DNA of 64,000 bases, from the NCBI GenBank assembly GCA_946548065.1, contig CAMNPM010000006.1, forward strand, positions 1 through 64,000. Reading direction: 5' to 3'. This DNA is from an uncultured Prevotella sp. GTDB lineage: Bacteria > Bacteroidota > Bacteroidia > Bacteroidales > Bacteroidaceae. The translations under genes were made by a program, and so were the position numbers. Below are positions 50,480-59,502 of this stretch, one piece after another. Numbering within the stretch: position 1 is the stretch's first letter; each line of letters begins with the position of its first letter. Under the pieces are notes generated by a model that did not search any database, was not told the DNA's origin, and saw only the letters and a list, made by a program, of their open reading frames with translations.

Positions 50480-51745
50480 ATGAAGACCAAGAAATATATT
50501 ATCTTCGCACTGGCAGTCTTAGGACTTGCTACGTCGTGCGAGCGATTAGAATGGGGAGCCCCCGACAATGAAGAAGCCGGACTGGAAGCTTTCGGCAACA
50601 AACACCTCCAGATAACCAACCTGAAGACCATTGCCGAGGTGAAGCAGCTCTATCAGAACGAGATCAACAACAACAGTCTGAAACTGGTGAAGGACCCGAT
50701 GCAGATTCGCGGTGTCGTCATCGGCAACGATGAGGGCGGCAACATCTACAACTCGATATACATCCAGGATGCCACAGGTGCGATAGCCATCAGCATCAGC
50801 CAGGGTGGGCTGTTCGGACCGTTTGCCGTTGGCCAGCCCGTACTCATCGAGCTACAGGGACTGTATGTCGGCGGCTACGGCAAGCAGCCGCAGATAGGTA
50901 CTACCTATACCAACCCCAACCGTGAGGATGCCACCCCGCAGGTGGGCCGCATGAGCCGCTACCAGTGGCAGGAGCACTACCGGTTGTTGAGCAAGAGCGA
51001 CGGCGTGATGGACGGCATCTTCGTCTATCCCATAGAAGAGAAGTGGAACCTGAACCAGCTGGACATCGCCCAGTATTGCGGACGGCTCATCACGCTGAAG
51101 GGCGTAGAGCTGGCCGAGGCTGACGGCACGGCTGTGTTTGCACCTAACGACGGCAGCGTAAGCCTGACCGCCAACTGCGCCAACCGCGTCATCAGCGGAG
51201 TGAGCAACGTGGTGCTGCGCACCAGCACATACGCCGACTTTGCCAACAAGCCCATGCCTACGGGGCTTGTCGACATCACCGGCGTAGCCACCCGCTACAA
51301 TGACGTATGGCAGATCCTGATGCGTACCGAGAGCGACATCAAGGCATCGACCACGGAACCAGCCCCGTCGGCAGAGCCTACTGGGGCGGGAACGGAGGCC
51401 GATCCGTACAACGTAGCTGCTGTGGTTGCCTACACCAAGAAACTGGCCGCCGATGCACAGTCGCCTGACAACATCTATGCCAAGGGCATCATCACCACCG
51501 TGAGCGACATTGACACCGAGGGTACCTATGGCAATGCCACCTATCTGATTTCCGACCGCGCCGACGGTGCCACAGGCACCTTCCAAATCTATCGTGGCTA
51601 CGGCCTGAACGGTCAGAAGTTCAATGTCAAGGATGCCACTATCATCAAGCCAGGCATGGAGGTCATTGTCAAGGGTAAGGTGGTCAACTACAAGGGCAAC
51701 ACCCCACAGTTCGCACAGGGCAGCACCATCGTGTCTATCAAGTAA
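50480..51745 (+). CDS. DUF5689/OB-fold lipoprotein
   Basis: 421 residues with lipobox LATSC (lipidation at about Cys20). Residues about 30-290 match DUF5689 as I know it (LKLVKDPMQIRGVVIGNDEGGNIYNSIYIQDATGAIAISI, GGYGKQPQIG). The C-terminal ~115 residues are an OB-like module (ADPYNVAAVVAYTKKL...YAKGIITTVSDID...NATYLIS...VVNYKGNTPQF), repeated in the next gene. Probably an outer-membrane surface lipoprotein. It begins just after the TonB receptor stop; an ATG at 50468 is also possible. Confidence 0.87.
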   Translation: MKTKKYIIFALAVLGLATSCERLEWGAPDNEEAGLEAFGNKHLQITNLKTIAEVKQLYQNEINNNSLKLVKDPMQIRGVVIGNDEGGNIYNSIYIQDATGAIAISISQGGLFGPFAVGQPVLIELQGLYVGGYGKQPQIGTTYTNPNREDATPQVGRMSRYQWQEHYRLLSKSDGVMDGIFVYPIEEKWNLNQLDIAQYCGRLITLKGVELAEADGTAVFAPNDGSVSLTANCANRVISGVSNVVLRTSTYADFANKPMPTGLVDITGVATRYNDVWQILMRTESDIKASTTEPAPSAEPTGAGTEADPYNVAAVVAYTKKLAADAQSPDNIYAKGIITTVSDIDTEGTYGNATYLISDRADGATGTFQIYRGYGLNGQKFNVKDATIIKPGMEVIVKGKVVNYKGNTPQFAQGSTIVSIK

Positions 51746-51783
51746 TCAATCAGTAACGAAACAAAAACAAAAACAAGAATATT

Positions 51784-53832
51784 ATGAAAAGAATAGCAAA
51801 TTATCTGATTGCGCTGGCCGTAGCGGCCTTCACATTCACCAGCTGCTCAGACGTACCCTCTCCGTTTGGCGACATCATCAAGCCCGCCACTGAGGAAGCC
51901 GTCACCATTGAGCCTATCGGCTCAGGTACGGAGGCTGACCCCTACAACGTGGCAGCCCTGCTGGAGTTTGTCTCTGGCTTAGGTGCCGACACTCCGTCGG
52001 CCAAGGAGGTATTTTTCAAGGGATACGTGACCGAGACCACTGACATCTCTGCACAGTATGGCAATGCTACCTTCTACATCTCTGATACGGAGGATGGTAC
52101 CGCCAACAAGTTCTATGTCTATCGCGCCAAGGGTTTGGGCGGTGCCAACGTCACCGACGAGAAGTTCCTCAAGGAGGGCGACTTCGTAGTGATGTGCGGC
52201 AAGGTGACCAACTACAAGGGCAATACTCCTGAGACTGTTCAGGGAGCAGCCTACGTTGTGTCTATCAACGGCGAAGGGGGCGGCGGTACCAAGCCTGAAG
52301 AGGAGACAAAGACCGTCAGCGTAGCCGATTTCCTGAAGGCTGCCGAGAGCACCAGCGTATGGTATCAGCTCACGGGTACGGTGAAGAACCTGAAGGACGG
52401 CGACCTGTATGGCAACTTCGACCTGGAGGACGCTACGGGTTCTGTCTATGTCTATGGTCTGCTGTCGGAGAAGGGCGGCGAGAAGAAGCTGTTCCAGGAG
52501 CTGGCTGCCGCCAAGGGTATCAAGAATGGTTCGAAGCTGACCATCATCGGTAACCGTGGGGCATACAACGGCAACGCTCAGGTGACCAATGCTTACTTCG
52601 TCAGTGTAGAAGCTGGCGATGCTCCGGCTGACAATATCAAGGGTACCGGTACGCTGGCCGATCCGTTCAACATTGCAGCAGCCATTGCTAAGTGTAAGGA
52701 AGTGGGCGAGACAGCCTCTACCGAGAAATACTATATCAAGGGTATCGTGGTAAAGGGCGGCAAGGCTTCTGGCGGCTACGGCAACGTAACCTTCAAGCTG
52801 GGTGACAGCAAGGATGACACCGAACTGTTTACCGCTTATCAGGTGGCAGGTACCGACGGCGAGAAGCTGGCCGACGGCTTCGAGGTGAAGGAAGGTGACG
52901 AGGTGGTCATCTACGGTCCCGTGGTGAACTACAAGGGCAATACTCCTGAGACCACAGGCAAGAGTGCCGCTCAGATTGTCACCATCAATGGCAAGAAGAC
53001 CAGCGAGGGCGCAAGTGCTGCCAACGACGGTTCGCAGAGCAAACCCTTCAACATTGCCGAGGCTATTGCCAAGTGTAAGGAAGTGGGCCAGACAGCTTCT
53101 ACCGAGAAATACTATATCAAGGGTATCGTGGTAAAAGGCGGCAAGGCTTCTGGCGGCTACGGCAATGTGACCTTCAAGATGGGCGACAGCAAGGATGACA
53201 CCGAACTGTTTACTGCCTATCAGGTGGCTGGCACCGACGGTGAGAAACTGGCTGACGGCTTCGAGGTAAAGGAAGGCGACGAGGTCATCGTGTACGGTCC
53301 TATCATGAACTACAAGGGTAACACTCCAGAGACTGCCGGCAAGAGCGCCGCACAGATTGTCACCATCAATGGCAAGAAGACCAGCGAAGGCGGCAGCACC
53401 GGCGGTGGCGGTACTGCAACAGTTACCATAGCTGATTTCGGACTTGAGAACCAGGCTGAATTAACCACGCATTCTTCAGGTGACATCACACTGAGCTTTG
53501 CACAAAACGATGGCACCAACGGTCCGAAGTATTACACCAGTGGCACTTCAGCACGTTTGTATGCCAAGAATTCTGTTACCATCAAGACTGCCAAGAAGAT
53601 GAGCAAAGTGGTTCTTACCTGTGCCATGAACGGTGCCAATCCGGCCAACGGAAACAATGAATTGTATGGTGAAGCCAACGGCTCCAAGGTAACGACGAAG
53701 AAAGACAGCGACACTCAGGTGAGCTTCAGCGGATTTAGCAGCACTGAACTGAAGATTGTCAACGACTTCACCGATGTCAAGGCTGGCACTCAGCTCCGCA
53801 TCGTAAGCATTGAGATTACCTACGCCAACTAA
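51784..53832 (+). CDS. multi-OB-fold surface lipoprotein
   Basis: 682 residues with lipobox FTSC. It is a string of OB-like modules: one at about 45-162 (ADPYNVAALLEF...VTNYKGNTPETV), a different one at 178-280 (VADFLKAAESTSVWYQLTGTVKN...YGNFDLEDATGSVYVYG) that resembles nucleic-acid-binding OB domains, then two nearly identical copies (about 286-405 and 413-532). A separate C-terminal beta domain (535-682) follows. Lysine-rich strands suit binding of polyanions. The duplicated copies are similar at DNA level, so they arose recently or are homogenised. Last gene of the TonB operon; a terminator follows. Confidence 0.85.
   Translation: MKRIANYLIALAVAAFTFTSCSDVPSPFGDIIKPATEEAVTIEPIGSGTEADPYNVAALLEFVSGLGADTPSAKEVFFKGYVTETTDISAQYGNATFYISDTEDGTANKFYVYRAKGLGGANVTDEKFLKEGDFVVMCGKVTNYKGNTPETVQGAAYVVSINGEGGGGTKPEEETKTVSVADFLKAAESTSVWYQLTGTVKNLKDGDLYGNFDLEDATGSVYVYGLLSEKGGEKKLFQELAAAKGIKNGSKLTIIGNRGAYNGNAQVTNAYFVSVEAGDAPADNIKGTGTLADPFNIAAAIAKCKEVGETASTEKYYIKGIVVKGGKASGGYGNVTFKLGDSKDDTELFTAYQVAGTDGEKLADGFEVKEGDEVVIYGPVVNYKGNTPETTGKSAAQIVTINGKKTSEGASAANDGSQSKPFNIAEAIAKCKEVGQTASTEKYYIKGIVVKGGKASGGYGNVTFKMGDSKDDTELFTAYQVAGTDGEKLADGFEVKEGDEVIVYGPIMNYKGNTPETAGKSAAQIVTINGKKTSEGGSTGGGGTATVTIADFGLENQAELTTHSSGDITLSFAQNDGTNGPKYYTSGTSARLYAKNSVTIKTAKKMSKVVLTCAMNGANPANGNNELYGEANGSKVTTKKDSDTQVSFSGFSSTELKIVNDFTDVKAGTQLRIVSIEITYAN
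52645..53390 (+). repeat. tandem duplicated OB-module DNA
   Basis: Two units of about 360-375 bp, offset by roughly that length, encode modules differing at only about eight of ~112 residues, with long identical DNA runs. Confidence 0.85.
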
Positions 53833-53857
53833 TCCCTCCTACCCTACCCAATCACAT

Positions 53858-53900
53858 GGCGGCACTTGAATGAAATCAAGTGCCGCCTGTTTTCTGTCTT
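53858..53900 (+). terminator. intrinsic terminator of the TonB/OB operon
   Basis: Perfect 12-bp stem GGCGGCACTTGA/TCAAGTGCCGCC with a 6-nt loop, then TGTTTTCTGTCTT. Confidence 0.8.
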
Positions 53901-54408
53901 CGACGCTGCGTCATCCTGAGCCATGACAGCATCAGTCACATGCCCGCGAAAAAAAAGTTTTTAATTTTTGCTTACACTGCCTACACTAACCCTGCTGAGC
54001 CCTTTGTACATCGGCGTTTGAGCTTAGTGTAGGCAACTTATTTTTAGTGTATGCAAGGCCCCAAAAAGGGGAAAAACACTCAAAAAGCAACAAAAATGCG
54101 GGCATTTTGCAAGGCTGCCCAGACGGAAGCAACCGTTATTCGGACTACCATACAACGCATTCCTTTGACGAAAACACAGCACCGCCATTTTGTCCCATGG
54201 CCTGGGACTTTTAGCGGAACGTACTCTAGAAAATGTCCCAGGCCCTGGGACAAAAATTAGACATGCTGAGTCACCCAAGTCTTTACACAAAAATCCCAGT
54301 CTGAAGGTATTCGGGGGGGCCAGTACTTCGTAAATGTTAAAATCGCCGAAGTCAGAAAAAGAATGAAAAATAAAATGTGTAAAAATTGGCAGAGACAAGA
54401 CTTTTTAC

Positions 54409-54417
54409 TATCTTTGC
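54409..54417 (+). promoter_or_regulatory. promoter -7 box for the GH43 gene
   Basis: TATCTTTGC with TTG 20 nt upstream (54386-54388). Confidence 0.6.
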
Positions 54418-54448
54418 AGCTGCAATCAACTAAATGCTAAGATAAACT

Positions 54449-56113
54449 ATGAAGAAAACAACCCTTTACGTGGCATCCGCCGCTGTAGCGATGGCTTTAA
54501 CCACAGCATCCTGTTCTCAGCAAGCAACAGCTGAGAAACAGCAAGATCTGACAACCGTGGGAAATCCTTACCTGCCTCTCTGGGAGCACATTCCCGACGG
54601 CGAGCCCTATGTCTTTGAAGACCCTGACCAGCCCGGCAAGCAACGAGTGTATATCTATGGTTCGCACGACACCCGTATCACCGACTATTGTGGCCGCGAG
54701 CAAGTGGTATGGTCGGCATCGGTAGATACGCTGTGGAAGTGGCGCTACGATGGCGAGATACTACGTGTCGACAAGAACGGCAAAGGAGAGCCTATCGACA
54801 CTGCCGACGTATTGTTTGCCCCAGACGTGACGCTGGTGACCGACTCGAATGGTGTCAAAACCTACTACCTATATCCCAACGATCAGGTTGGCGGCCGCAA
54901 CGGTCTGATTGCCAAGAGCAACCGACCCGACGGACCGTTCGAGGTATGCAACTGGAACAAAGAAAACCCCAACGTTAATGACGGTGTGCTGCAGTTCGAC
55001 CCAGGCGTCTTTGTCGACGATGACGGAAAGGTATATGGCTACTGGGGCTTCGGACACTCTATGGCCGCAGAGCTGGACCCCACGACAATGGCGACCGTAA
55101 AGCCTGGGACGAAGGTGGTTGACGGCATGATACCTGGATACAAGGAAGGCGACAACGACTTCCGCTTCTTCGAGGCATCCAGCATCCGCAAGGTAAAGGA
55201 TAAATACATCTTTATATATAGCCGTTTTACGAAGGAAGGAGAATTCGGCCTGCCCACCACCAACTACACGCTGGCCTATGCCTACAGCGACAATCCACTG
55301 GGACCTTGGACCTATGGCGGCACCATTATTGACGGTCGAGGACGCGAGATCAACGAGAAGGGCGACACCATTGCCTCGGCCAACCCCTCGGGCAACACCC
55401 ACGGCAGCATCTGTGAAATCAACGGACAGTGGTATGTGTTCTACCACCGCCAGACAGGCCTCAACGAGTTTGCCCGACAGGCCATGGTGGCCCCCATCAC
55501 CGTTGAAGTTGAGGAAGGCAAGGGTGGCAAGGTGTCTATCTCAGAGGGCGAATACAACTCCGAAGGTTTTTCTCTGAACGGACTTGACCCCTTCGAGCGC
55601 CACTCTGCCGGCATCGCCTGCTGGTACACCGGTCCGAAGCCCGCTGAGCACGGATGGCCCAACTACACCTTCTATGGCTCATACATCGAGGCCGGCTACG
55701 GTACGGACGATAACTTCAAGGCCCCGTACGACCTGCGCAACAATACCAACCGCGTGGTCAACAACACAGACGGTAGCATCGTGGGATATAAGTACTTTAA
55801 CTTCGAGGCCAGTAAACTATCAAAGGAAGAGAATCTGATGCTTGTCCTGCGTCTCATCCCTGAAGGCATCGACGGTACCATTGAGATCATGATGGACCGT
55901 CCTTGGGCATCGCAAGGCGGCAAGAAGATTGGCGAGATAGCCTTGAAGGCCGACATGGAGAAGAAAACCTGGGACATGGCGATAGGTATCTCAAAGGAAG
56001 CTAAAGAAAACGAACTTGCAGGCAAACACGCCATCTTTATCCTCTTCAAGTCTGACACTAAGAATAAGTCGCTCTGTATCCTCGAAGACCTGGTCTTTAC
56101 ATTCGACAAATAA
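54449..56113 (+). CDS. GH43-like glycoside hydrolase lipoprotein
   Basis: 554 residues with a lipobox (LTTASC) after a hydrophobic N terminus. The five-bladed beta-propeller shows GH43 features: GNPYLPLWEHIPDGEPYVFED (general base Asp region), VLFAPDVTLV, FFEASSIRKVKDKYIFIYS (general acid Glu), and GNTHGSICEINGQWYVFYHRQ. The last ~170 residues are a beta sandwich similar to CBM6-type modules. Activity is probably on arabinan or xylan side chains. Monocistronic: its own promoter upstream and the L31 promoter downstream. Confidence 0.9.
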   Translation: MKKTTLYVASAAVAMALTTASCSQQATAEKQQDLTTVGNPYLPLWEHIPDGEPYVFEDPDQPGKQRVYIYGSHDTRITDYCGREQVVWSASVDTLWKWRYDGEILRVDKNGKGEPIDTADVLFAPDVTLVTDSNGVKTYYLYPNDQVGGRNGLIAKSNRPDGPFEVCNWNKENPNVNDGVLQFDPGVFVDDDGKVYGYWGFGHSMAAELDPTTMATVKPGTKVVDGMIPGYKEGDNDFRFFEASSIRKVKDKYIFIYSRFTKEGEFGLPTTNYTLAYAYSDNPLGPWTYGGTIIDGRGREINEKGDTIASANPSGNTHGSICEINGQWYVFYHRQTGLNEFARQAMVAPITVEVEEGKGGKVSISEGEYNSEGFSLNGLDPFERHSAGIACWYTGPKPAEHGWPNYTFYGSYIEAGYGTDDNFKAPYDLRNNTNRVVNNTDGSIVGYKYFNFEASKLSKEENLMLVLRLIPEGIDGTIEIMMDRPWASQGGKKIGEIALKADMEKKTWDMAIGISKEAKENELAGKHAIFILFKSDTKNKSLCILEDLVFTFDK

Positions 56114-56152
56114 AAAAAGGCTCAAATATTTGGTTAATTGGATAATAATTCG

Positions 56153-56161
56153 TACCTTTGC
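56153..56161 (+). promoter_or_regulatory. promoter -7 box for the L31 gene
   Basis: TACCTTTGC with TTTG 20 nt upstream (56129-56132). Confidence 0.65.
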
Positions 56162-56212
56162 ACCCTCAAAATGCAAACTTACATTTATAATCATTAAATA
56201 AGAACAAGTAAA

Positions 56213-56467
56213 ATGAAAAAAGGTATTCATCCAGAAAACTATCGCCCCGTCGTGTTCAAGGACATGTCCAACGGCGATATGTTCCTTTCGCGTTCTACCG
56301 CCAAGACAAATGACACCGTAGAATTCGAAGGCGAGACTTACCCCGTGGTAAAGATTGAAATCTCGAGCAGTTCACACCCCTTCTACACTGGTAAGAGCAA
56401 GCTCGTCGACACCGCAGGTCGTGTTGATAAGTTCATGAGCCGCTACGGTAAGGCTGCGAAGAAATAA
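56213..56467 (+). CDS. rpmE2: 50S ribosomal protein L31 type B
   Basis: 84 residues, starting [17 protein letters not shown] and containing SSSHPFYTG and a basic C-terminal end with [11 protein letters not shown]. There is no cysteine, so this is the zinc-independent type B form rather than the CxxC form. A GC-rich hairpin follows. Confidence 0.97.
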   Translation: MKKGIHPENYRPVVFKDMSNGDMFLSRSTAKTNDTVEFEGETYPVVKIEISSSSHPFYTGKSKLVDTAGRVDKFMSRYGKAAKK

Positions 56468-56494
56468 ATAATTCCACGCCAGAACAAGACATTG

Positions 56495-56542
56495 AAGGCG
56501 CGTCCCCGGGTAGTTGCATATGCCCAAGGCCGCGCCTTTATT
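56495..56542 (+). terminator. hairpin after the L31 gene
   Basis: AAGGCGCG pairs with CGCGCCTT, with an inner GGG/CCC pairing, then TTATT. The T run is weak, so partial read-through into the nuclease gene is possible. Confidence 0.5.
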
Positions 56543-56567
56543 AGCTAAAATCCTAAGCAACGACACA

Positions 56568-57473
56568 ATGAAAACTACTAAACTACTGATGCTCGGCATC
56601 ACACTATTCACCCTCGCAGCATGCGGCGGGGGCGACGACATCGTCATCGAGCGCAACACGCAGAATACGAGCAGCAACAGTCCCAATGCGAACCGTAACC
56701 TGATAGGCCCTCTCGAGGCTCAGACGCGCTACGAATTTCCCAAATTGCAGGGAGGTAACAGTGAAGCCATCGTCCACTCCACAGTCACATACGGAATGAA
56801 CTACGCATTGGAGTGGGACCATCAGAAAAGAGCAACAAGATGGGTCTGCTGGCGTATGGATGCCACTAATAGACAGGAAAGGTACAGCCGTCCTGCAGAA
56901 GACCCTTGGGCATATGACCCACTTGTTCCCGAAAACGAACAACAGGCAACGTATAATGAATTGAGCAAAAGCTACTACCCAGAAACCAATAGTTACTATC
57001 AGAAGGGACATATCTGCGCCTCGCAAGACCGCATCTACGACAAAGAAGCCAACTACCAGACCTTCTACATGACCAACATCATGCCCCAAGTAGGAAATTT
57101 CAATGAAAAGATCTGGCTTGAATTGGAGAAGAAAGTCCGCACATGGGGCAAAACTTGCGACACACTGTACATCTGCAAGGGTGGAACCATTGACCGTGCT
57201 GATTACATCATCAACTACACCATTGGCAACCATATCGTCCCCAAATACTTCTTTGTTGCGCTTCTCAGAAAGTCATTCAACGACATCAATGCCATTGCTT
57301 TCTGGATGCCACATTTAGACGAAGATCACTCAAGAGACCCCCTTAGTGGTTATGCAATAAAGGTTGACCGCTTGGAAGAGCTGACCGGCATCGACTTCTT
57401 CTGCAACCTGCCTGACGATACAGAAAGCAAAGTTGAAAGCAGTTTGACATTAAGCAGCTGGAATCTGAAATAA
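56568..57473 (+). CDS. NUC1-type DNA/RNA non-specific endonuclease lipoprotein
   Basis: 301 residues with lipobox LAACGG. The catalytic beta-beta-alpha-metal signature reads YYQKGHICASQDR (the DRGH-like motif with its His kept), followed by TFYMTNIMPQVGNFNEKIWLELEKKVR, where Asn coordinates Mg. The later IPKYFFVAL and AIAFWMPH strands complete the fold. Being exported and lipid-anchored, it probably degrades extracellular DNA or RNA for nutrition. Start 56568 is chosen for the signal peptide; an ATG at 56514 lies inside the hairpin region after L31. Confidence 0.9.
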   Translation: MKTTKLLMLGITLFTLAACGGGDDIVIERNTQNTSSNSPNANRNLIGPLEAQTRYEFPKLQGGNSEAIVHSTVTYGMNYALEWDHQKRATRWVCWRMDATNRQERYSRPAEDPWAYDPLVPENEQQATYNELSKSYYPETNSYYQKGHICASQDRIYDKEANYQTFYMTNIMPQVGNFNEKIWLELEKKVRTWGKTCDTLYICKGGTIDRADYIINYTIGNHIVPKYFFVALLRKSFNDINAIAFWMPHLDEDHSRDPLSGYAIKVDRLEELTGIDFFCNLPDDTESKVESSLTLSSWNLK

Positions 57474-57508
57474 ATACTAATTTATTTGGTATTCACAAGG
57501 ATTATTCG

Positions 57509-57517
57509 TATCTTTGC
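57509..57517 (+). promoter_or_regulatory. promoter -7 box for the glutathione peroxidase gene
   Basis: TATCTTTGC with TTTG 20 nt upstream (57485-57488). Confidence 0.65.
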
Positions 57518-57560
57518 CGATAAGAACAAGCGAATTATAATACTAACAATTTAAACACAA

Positions 57561-58115
57561 ATGAAAACCGTTTATGATTTCTCTGTCAAAGACAGAAAAG
57601 GAAAGGATGTATCGTTGAAAGAGTATGCTAACGAGGTACTGCTGATTGTGAACACAGCTACCAAGTGCGGCTTCACCCCCCAGTACAATGAGCTGGAAAA
57701 GCTGTATAAGGACTATCATAGCCAGGGTTTCGAGATCCTCGACTTCCCCTGCAACCAGTTCGGCCAGCAGGCTCCCGGCACCGACGAGAGCATCCACGAA
57801 TTCTGTAAGCTCAACTTTGGCACCGACTTCCCCCGCTTCAAGAAAATCAAGGTCAACGGCGAGGATGCCGACCCGCTCTATAAGTTCCTGCAGGAGCAGA
57901 AAGGCTTTGCTGGCTGGGATCCTGAGCACAACCTCAGTGCTTTGCTGGACGACATGCTGTCGAAAGCCGACCCTGACTACAAGCAGAAGCCCGACATCAA
58001 GTGGAACTTCACCAAGTTCCTGATTAACAAGAAGGGGCAGGTAGTAGCCCGCTTCGAGCCCACCACCAAGGCAGAGGTGATCGAAGAGGCCGTAAAGGCA
58101 GAACTGGCTAAGTAA
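57561..58115 (+). CDS. glutathione peroxidase family protein
   Basis: Thioredoxin-fold peroxidase of 184 residues. The catalytic cysteine is in NTATKCGFTPQY (Cys36), the partner Gln in FPCNQFGQQAPG, and the Trp-Asn in IKWNFTKFLI. FPCNQFG also holds the likely resolving cysteine region, so thioredoxin rather than glutathione may be the reductant, which fits trxB 29 nt downstream. Cytoplasmic. Likely detoxifies peroxides in this anaerobe-type lineage. Confidence 0.95.
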   Translation: MKTVYDFSVKDRKGKDVSLKEYANEVLLIVNTATKCGFTPQYNELEKLYKDYHSQGFEILDFPCNQFGQQAPGTDESIHEFCKLNFGTDFPRFKKIKVNGEDADPLYKFLQEQKGFAGWDPEHNLSALLDDMLSKADPDYKQKPDIKWNFTKFLINKKGQVVARFEPTTKAEVIEEAVKAELAK

Positions 58116-58144
58116 AAAGCTCCTTACCTATTTATATATAAGGA

Positions 58145-59077
58145 ATGGAACACGTAAAATGTTTGATTATAGGCAGCGGTCCCGCAGGGTATACCGCTGC
58201 CATTTATGCCTCCAGAGCCAACCTCCAGCCCGTTGAATACAGTGGTATGCAGCCTGGCGGCCAGCTGACCCAGACAACAGAAGTGGAAAACTTCCCCGGC
58301 TATCCGCAAGGAGTAGATGCCAACCAGATGATGATGGACATCCGCGAACAGGCAGAACGCTTCGGTGCCGACATCCGTGACGGCAGCATCACCAAGGTCG
58401 ACTTCTCTCAGCGTCCTTACAAGCTATGGGCAGAGGACGGCACTGAAATTGAAGCAGAGACCGTCATCATTGCTACCGGTGCCTCAGCCAAGTATCTCGG
58501 GCTGGACGACGAGCGCAAATACAACGGTCAGGGTGTGTCAGCATGCGCCACATGCGACGGATTCTTCTACCGCAAAAAGACGGTTGCTGTAGTAGGTGGA
58601 GGCGACACCGCCTGTGAAGATGCCCTCTATCTGTCTGGACTGTGCAAGAAAGTGTATATGATTGTGCGCAAGCCTTTCCTCCGCGCCTCGAAGGTGATGC
58701 AACAGCGCGTCAAGGAGCGCGAGAACATCGAAATCCTGTTCGAGCATAACACACTGGGGCTCTTCGGTGAGAACGGTGTAGAGGGTGCTCACCTGGTTAA
58801 GCGCAAAGGAGAAGCCGACGAGACAATGGTTGACATCCAAATCGACGGATTCTTCCTGGCCATTGGTCATACACCTAACACTGAGATCTTCAAGGAATGG
58901 TTAGAAACCGACGAGGTAGGCTACCTGAAGAAGATTGAAGGCACCCCGCGCACAAAGCTGCCCGGCATCTTCGTTGCCGGCGACTGCGCAGACCCCACCT
59001 ACCGTCAGGCTATCAGTGCGGCAGGCACAGGATGCCAGGCTGCCATCGAAGCAGAACGGTTCCTGCTGGGCCAATAA
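58145..59077 (+). CDS. trxB: thioredoxin-disulfide reductase
   Basis: 310-residue FAD/NADPH flavoprotein. FAD site GSGPAGYTAAIYASRA, active-site CATCDGF, NADPH site VVGGGDTACEDALYL, and FVAGDCADPTYRQAISAAGTGCQAA near the C terminus. It reduces thioredoxin and probably supplies the peroxidase encoded just before it. A short direct repeat (AGCACAAAGACATACGAAA twice, 59078-59123) and a terminator follow. Confidence 0.97.
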   Translation: MEHVKCLIIGSGPAGYTAAIYASRANLQPVEYSGMQPGGQLTQTTEVENFPGYPQGVDANQMMMDIREQAERFGADIRDGSITKVDFSQRPYKLWAEDGTEIEAETVIIATGASAKYLGLDDERKYNGQGVSACATCDGFFYRKKTVAVVGGGDTACEDALYLSGLCKKVYMIVRKPFLRASKVMQQRVKERENIEILFEHNTLGLFGENGVEGAHLVKRKGEADETMVDIQIDGFFLAIGHTPNTEIFKEWLETDEVGYLKKIEGTPRTKLPGIFVAGDCADPTYRQAISAAGTGCQAAIEAERFLLGQ

Positions 59078-59123
59078 GCACAAAGACATACGAAAGACAA
59101 AGTAAGCACAAAGACATACGAAA
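59078..59123 (+). repeat. short tandem duplication after trxB
   Basis: AGCACAAAGACATACGAAA occurs twice, 27 bp apart, between the trxB stop and the terminator. Confidence 0.75.
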
Positions 59124-59126
59124 AGC

Positions 59127-59158
59127 AAAAAAGCCTCGCTTCACAGCGGGGCTTTTTC
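59127..59158. terminator. bidirectional terminator after trxB
   Basis: AAAAAGCCTCGCT pairs with AGCGGGGCTTTTT (4-nt loop, one bulge). A/T runs on both sides let it serve trxB and a leftward transcript. Confidence 0.8.
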
Positions 59159-59277
59159 ACAAAAAACTAAATTAATCAACCATAAACCTTAACCATTAAA
59201 AACTTTCAATCTTAACTTTTTGAAACTCACGTTCCTCTTTTGCTAAGTCACGGACAAAAGTCCGTTTTAAATAAGAC
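59127..59277 (-). ncRNA. candidate small RNA, about 150 nt
   Basis: A minus-strand -7 box (TATCTTTGC, 59281-59289) points into a gap and meets the bidirectional terminator about 120 nt later. No reading frame of note lies between (the best ATGs give six codons or fewer). A small hairpin ACGGAC-TTTT-GTCCGT lies near the predicted 5' end. The -33 match is weak. Confidence 0.45.
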
Positions 59278-59502
59278 ACTGCAAAGATAGTGCTTTTTCC
59301 ACAAAATGTGGTTCATATTTCGACAATAGAGGTTTAAAATGCGTTATTTTAGCATTTTGCAAACCATTATTGACGATTTTTCAACCCGAAAAGCCTATTC
59401 TCTCACTATCTGGAGACATTTTTCTCATATTTTTGATAACTCAACGAAACTTTTTTATGCAAAAATGTCGGAAAATGGAATTAATAATGTAACTTTGCAG
59501 GC
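59159..59502. other. AT-rich intergenic region
   Basis: Apart from the small RNA candidate and its promoter, it holds a small palindrome CCACAAAATGTGG near 59299 and the promoter of the hybrid regulator (TAACTTTGC, 59490-59498). No protein gene seen. Confidence 0.6.
59490..59498 (+). promoter_or_regulatory. promoter -7 box of the hybrid regulator, leaderless
   Basis: TAACTTTGC; the ATG begins 5 nt after the last G of the box. Confidence 0.55.

Larger units (their letters stand above)
53833..54448. other. intergenic region with terminator and palindromes
   Basis: 616 bp without a convincing gene. After the terminator there is an 11-bp inverted repeat GCCTACACTAA/TTAGTGTAGGC (53979-53989, 54024-54034), a partial third copy TTAGTGTATGC at 54044, palindromes built on GTCCCA...TGGGAC (54192-54208) and TGTCCCAGG/CCTGGGACA (54234-54252), and the GH43 promoter. 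Confidence 0.7.

Noticed and set aside
54051..54260. 69-codon frame between the OB-lipoprotein and GH43 genes
   Set aside because: Built mainly from palindromes and repeat DNA, no promoter or family; treated as non-coding.
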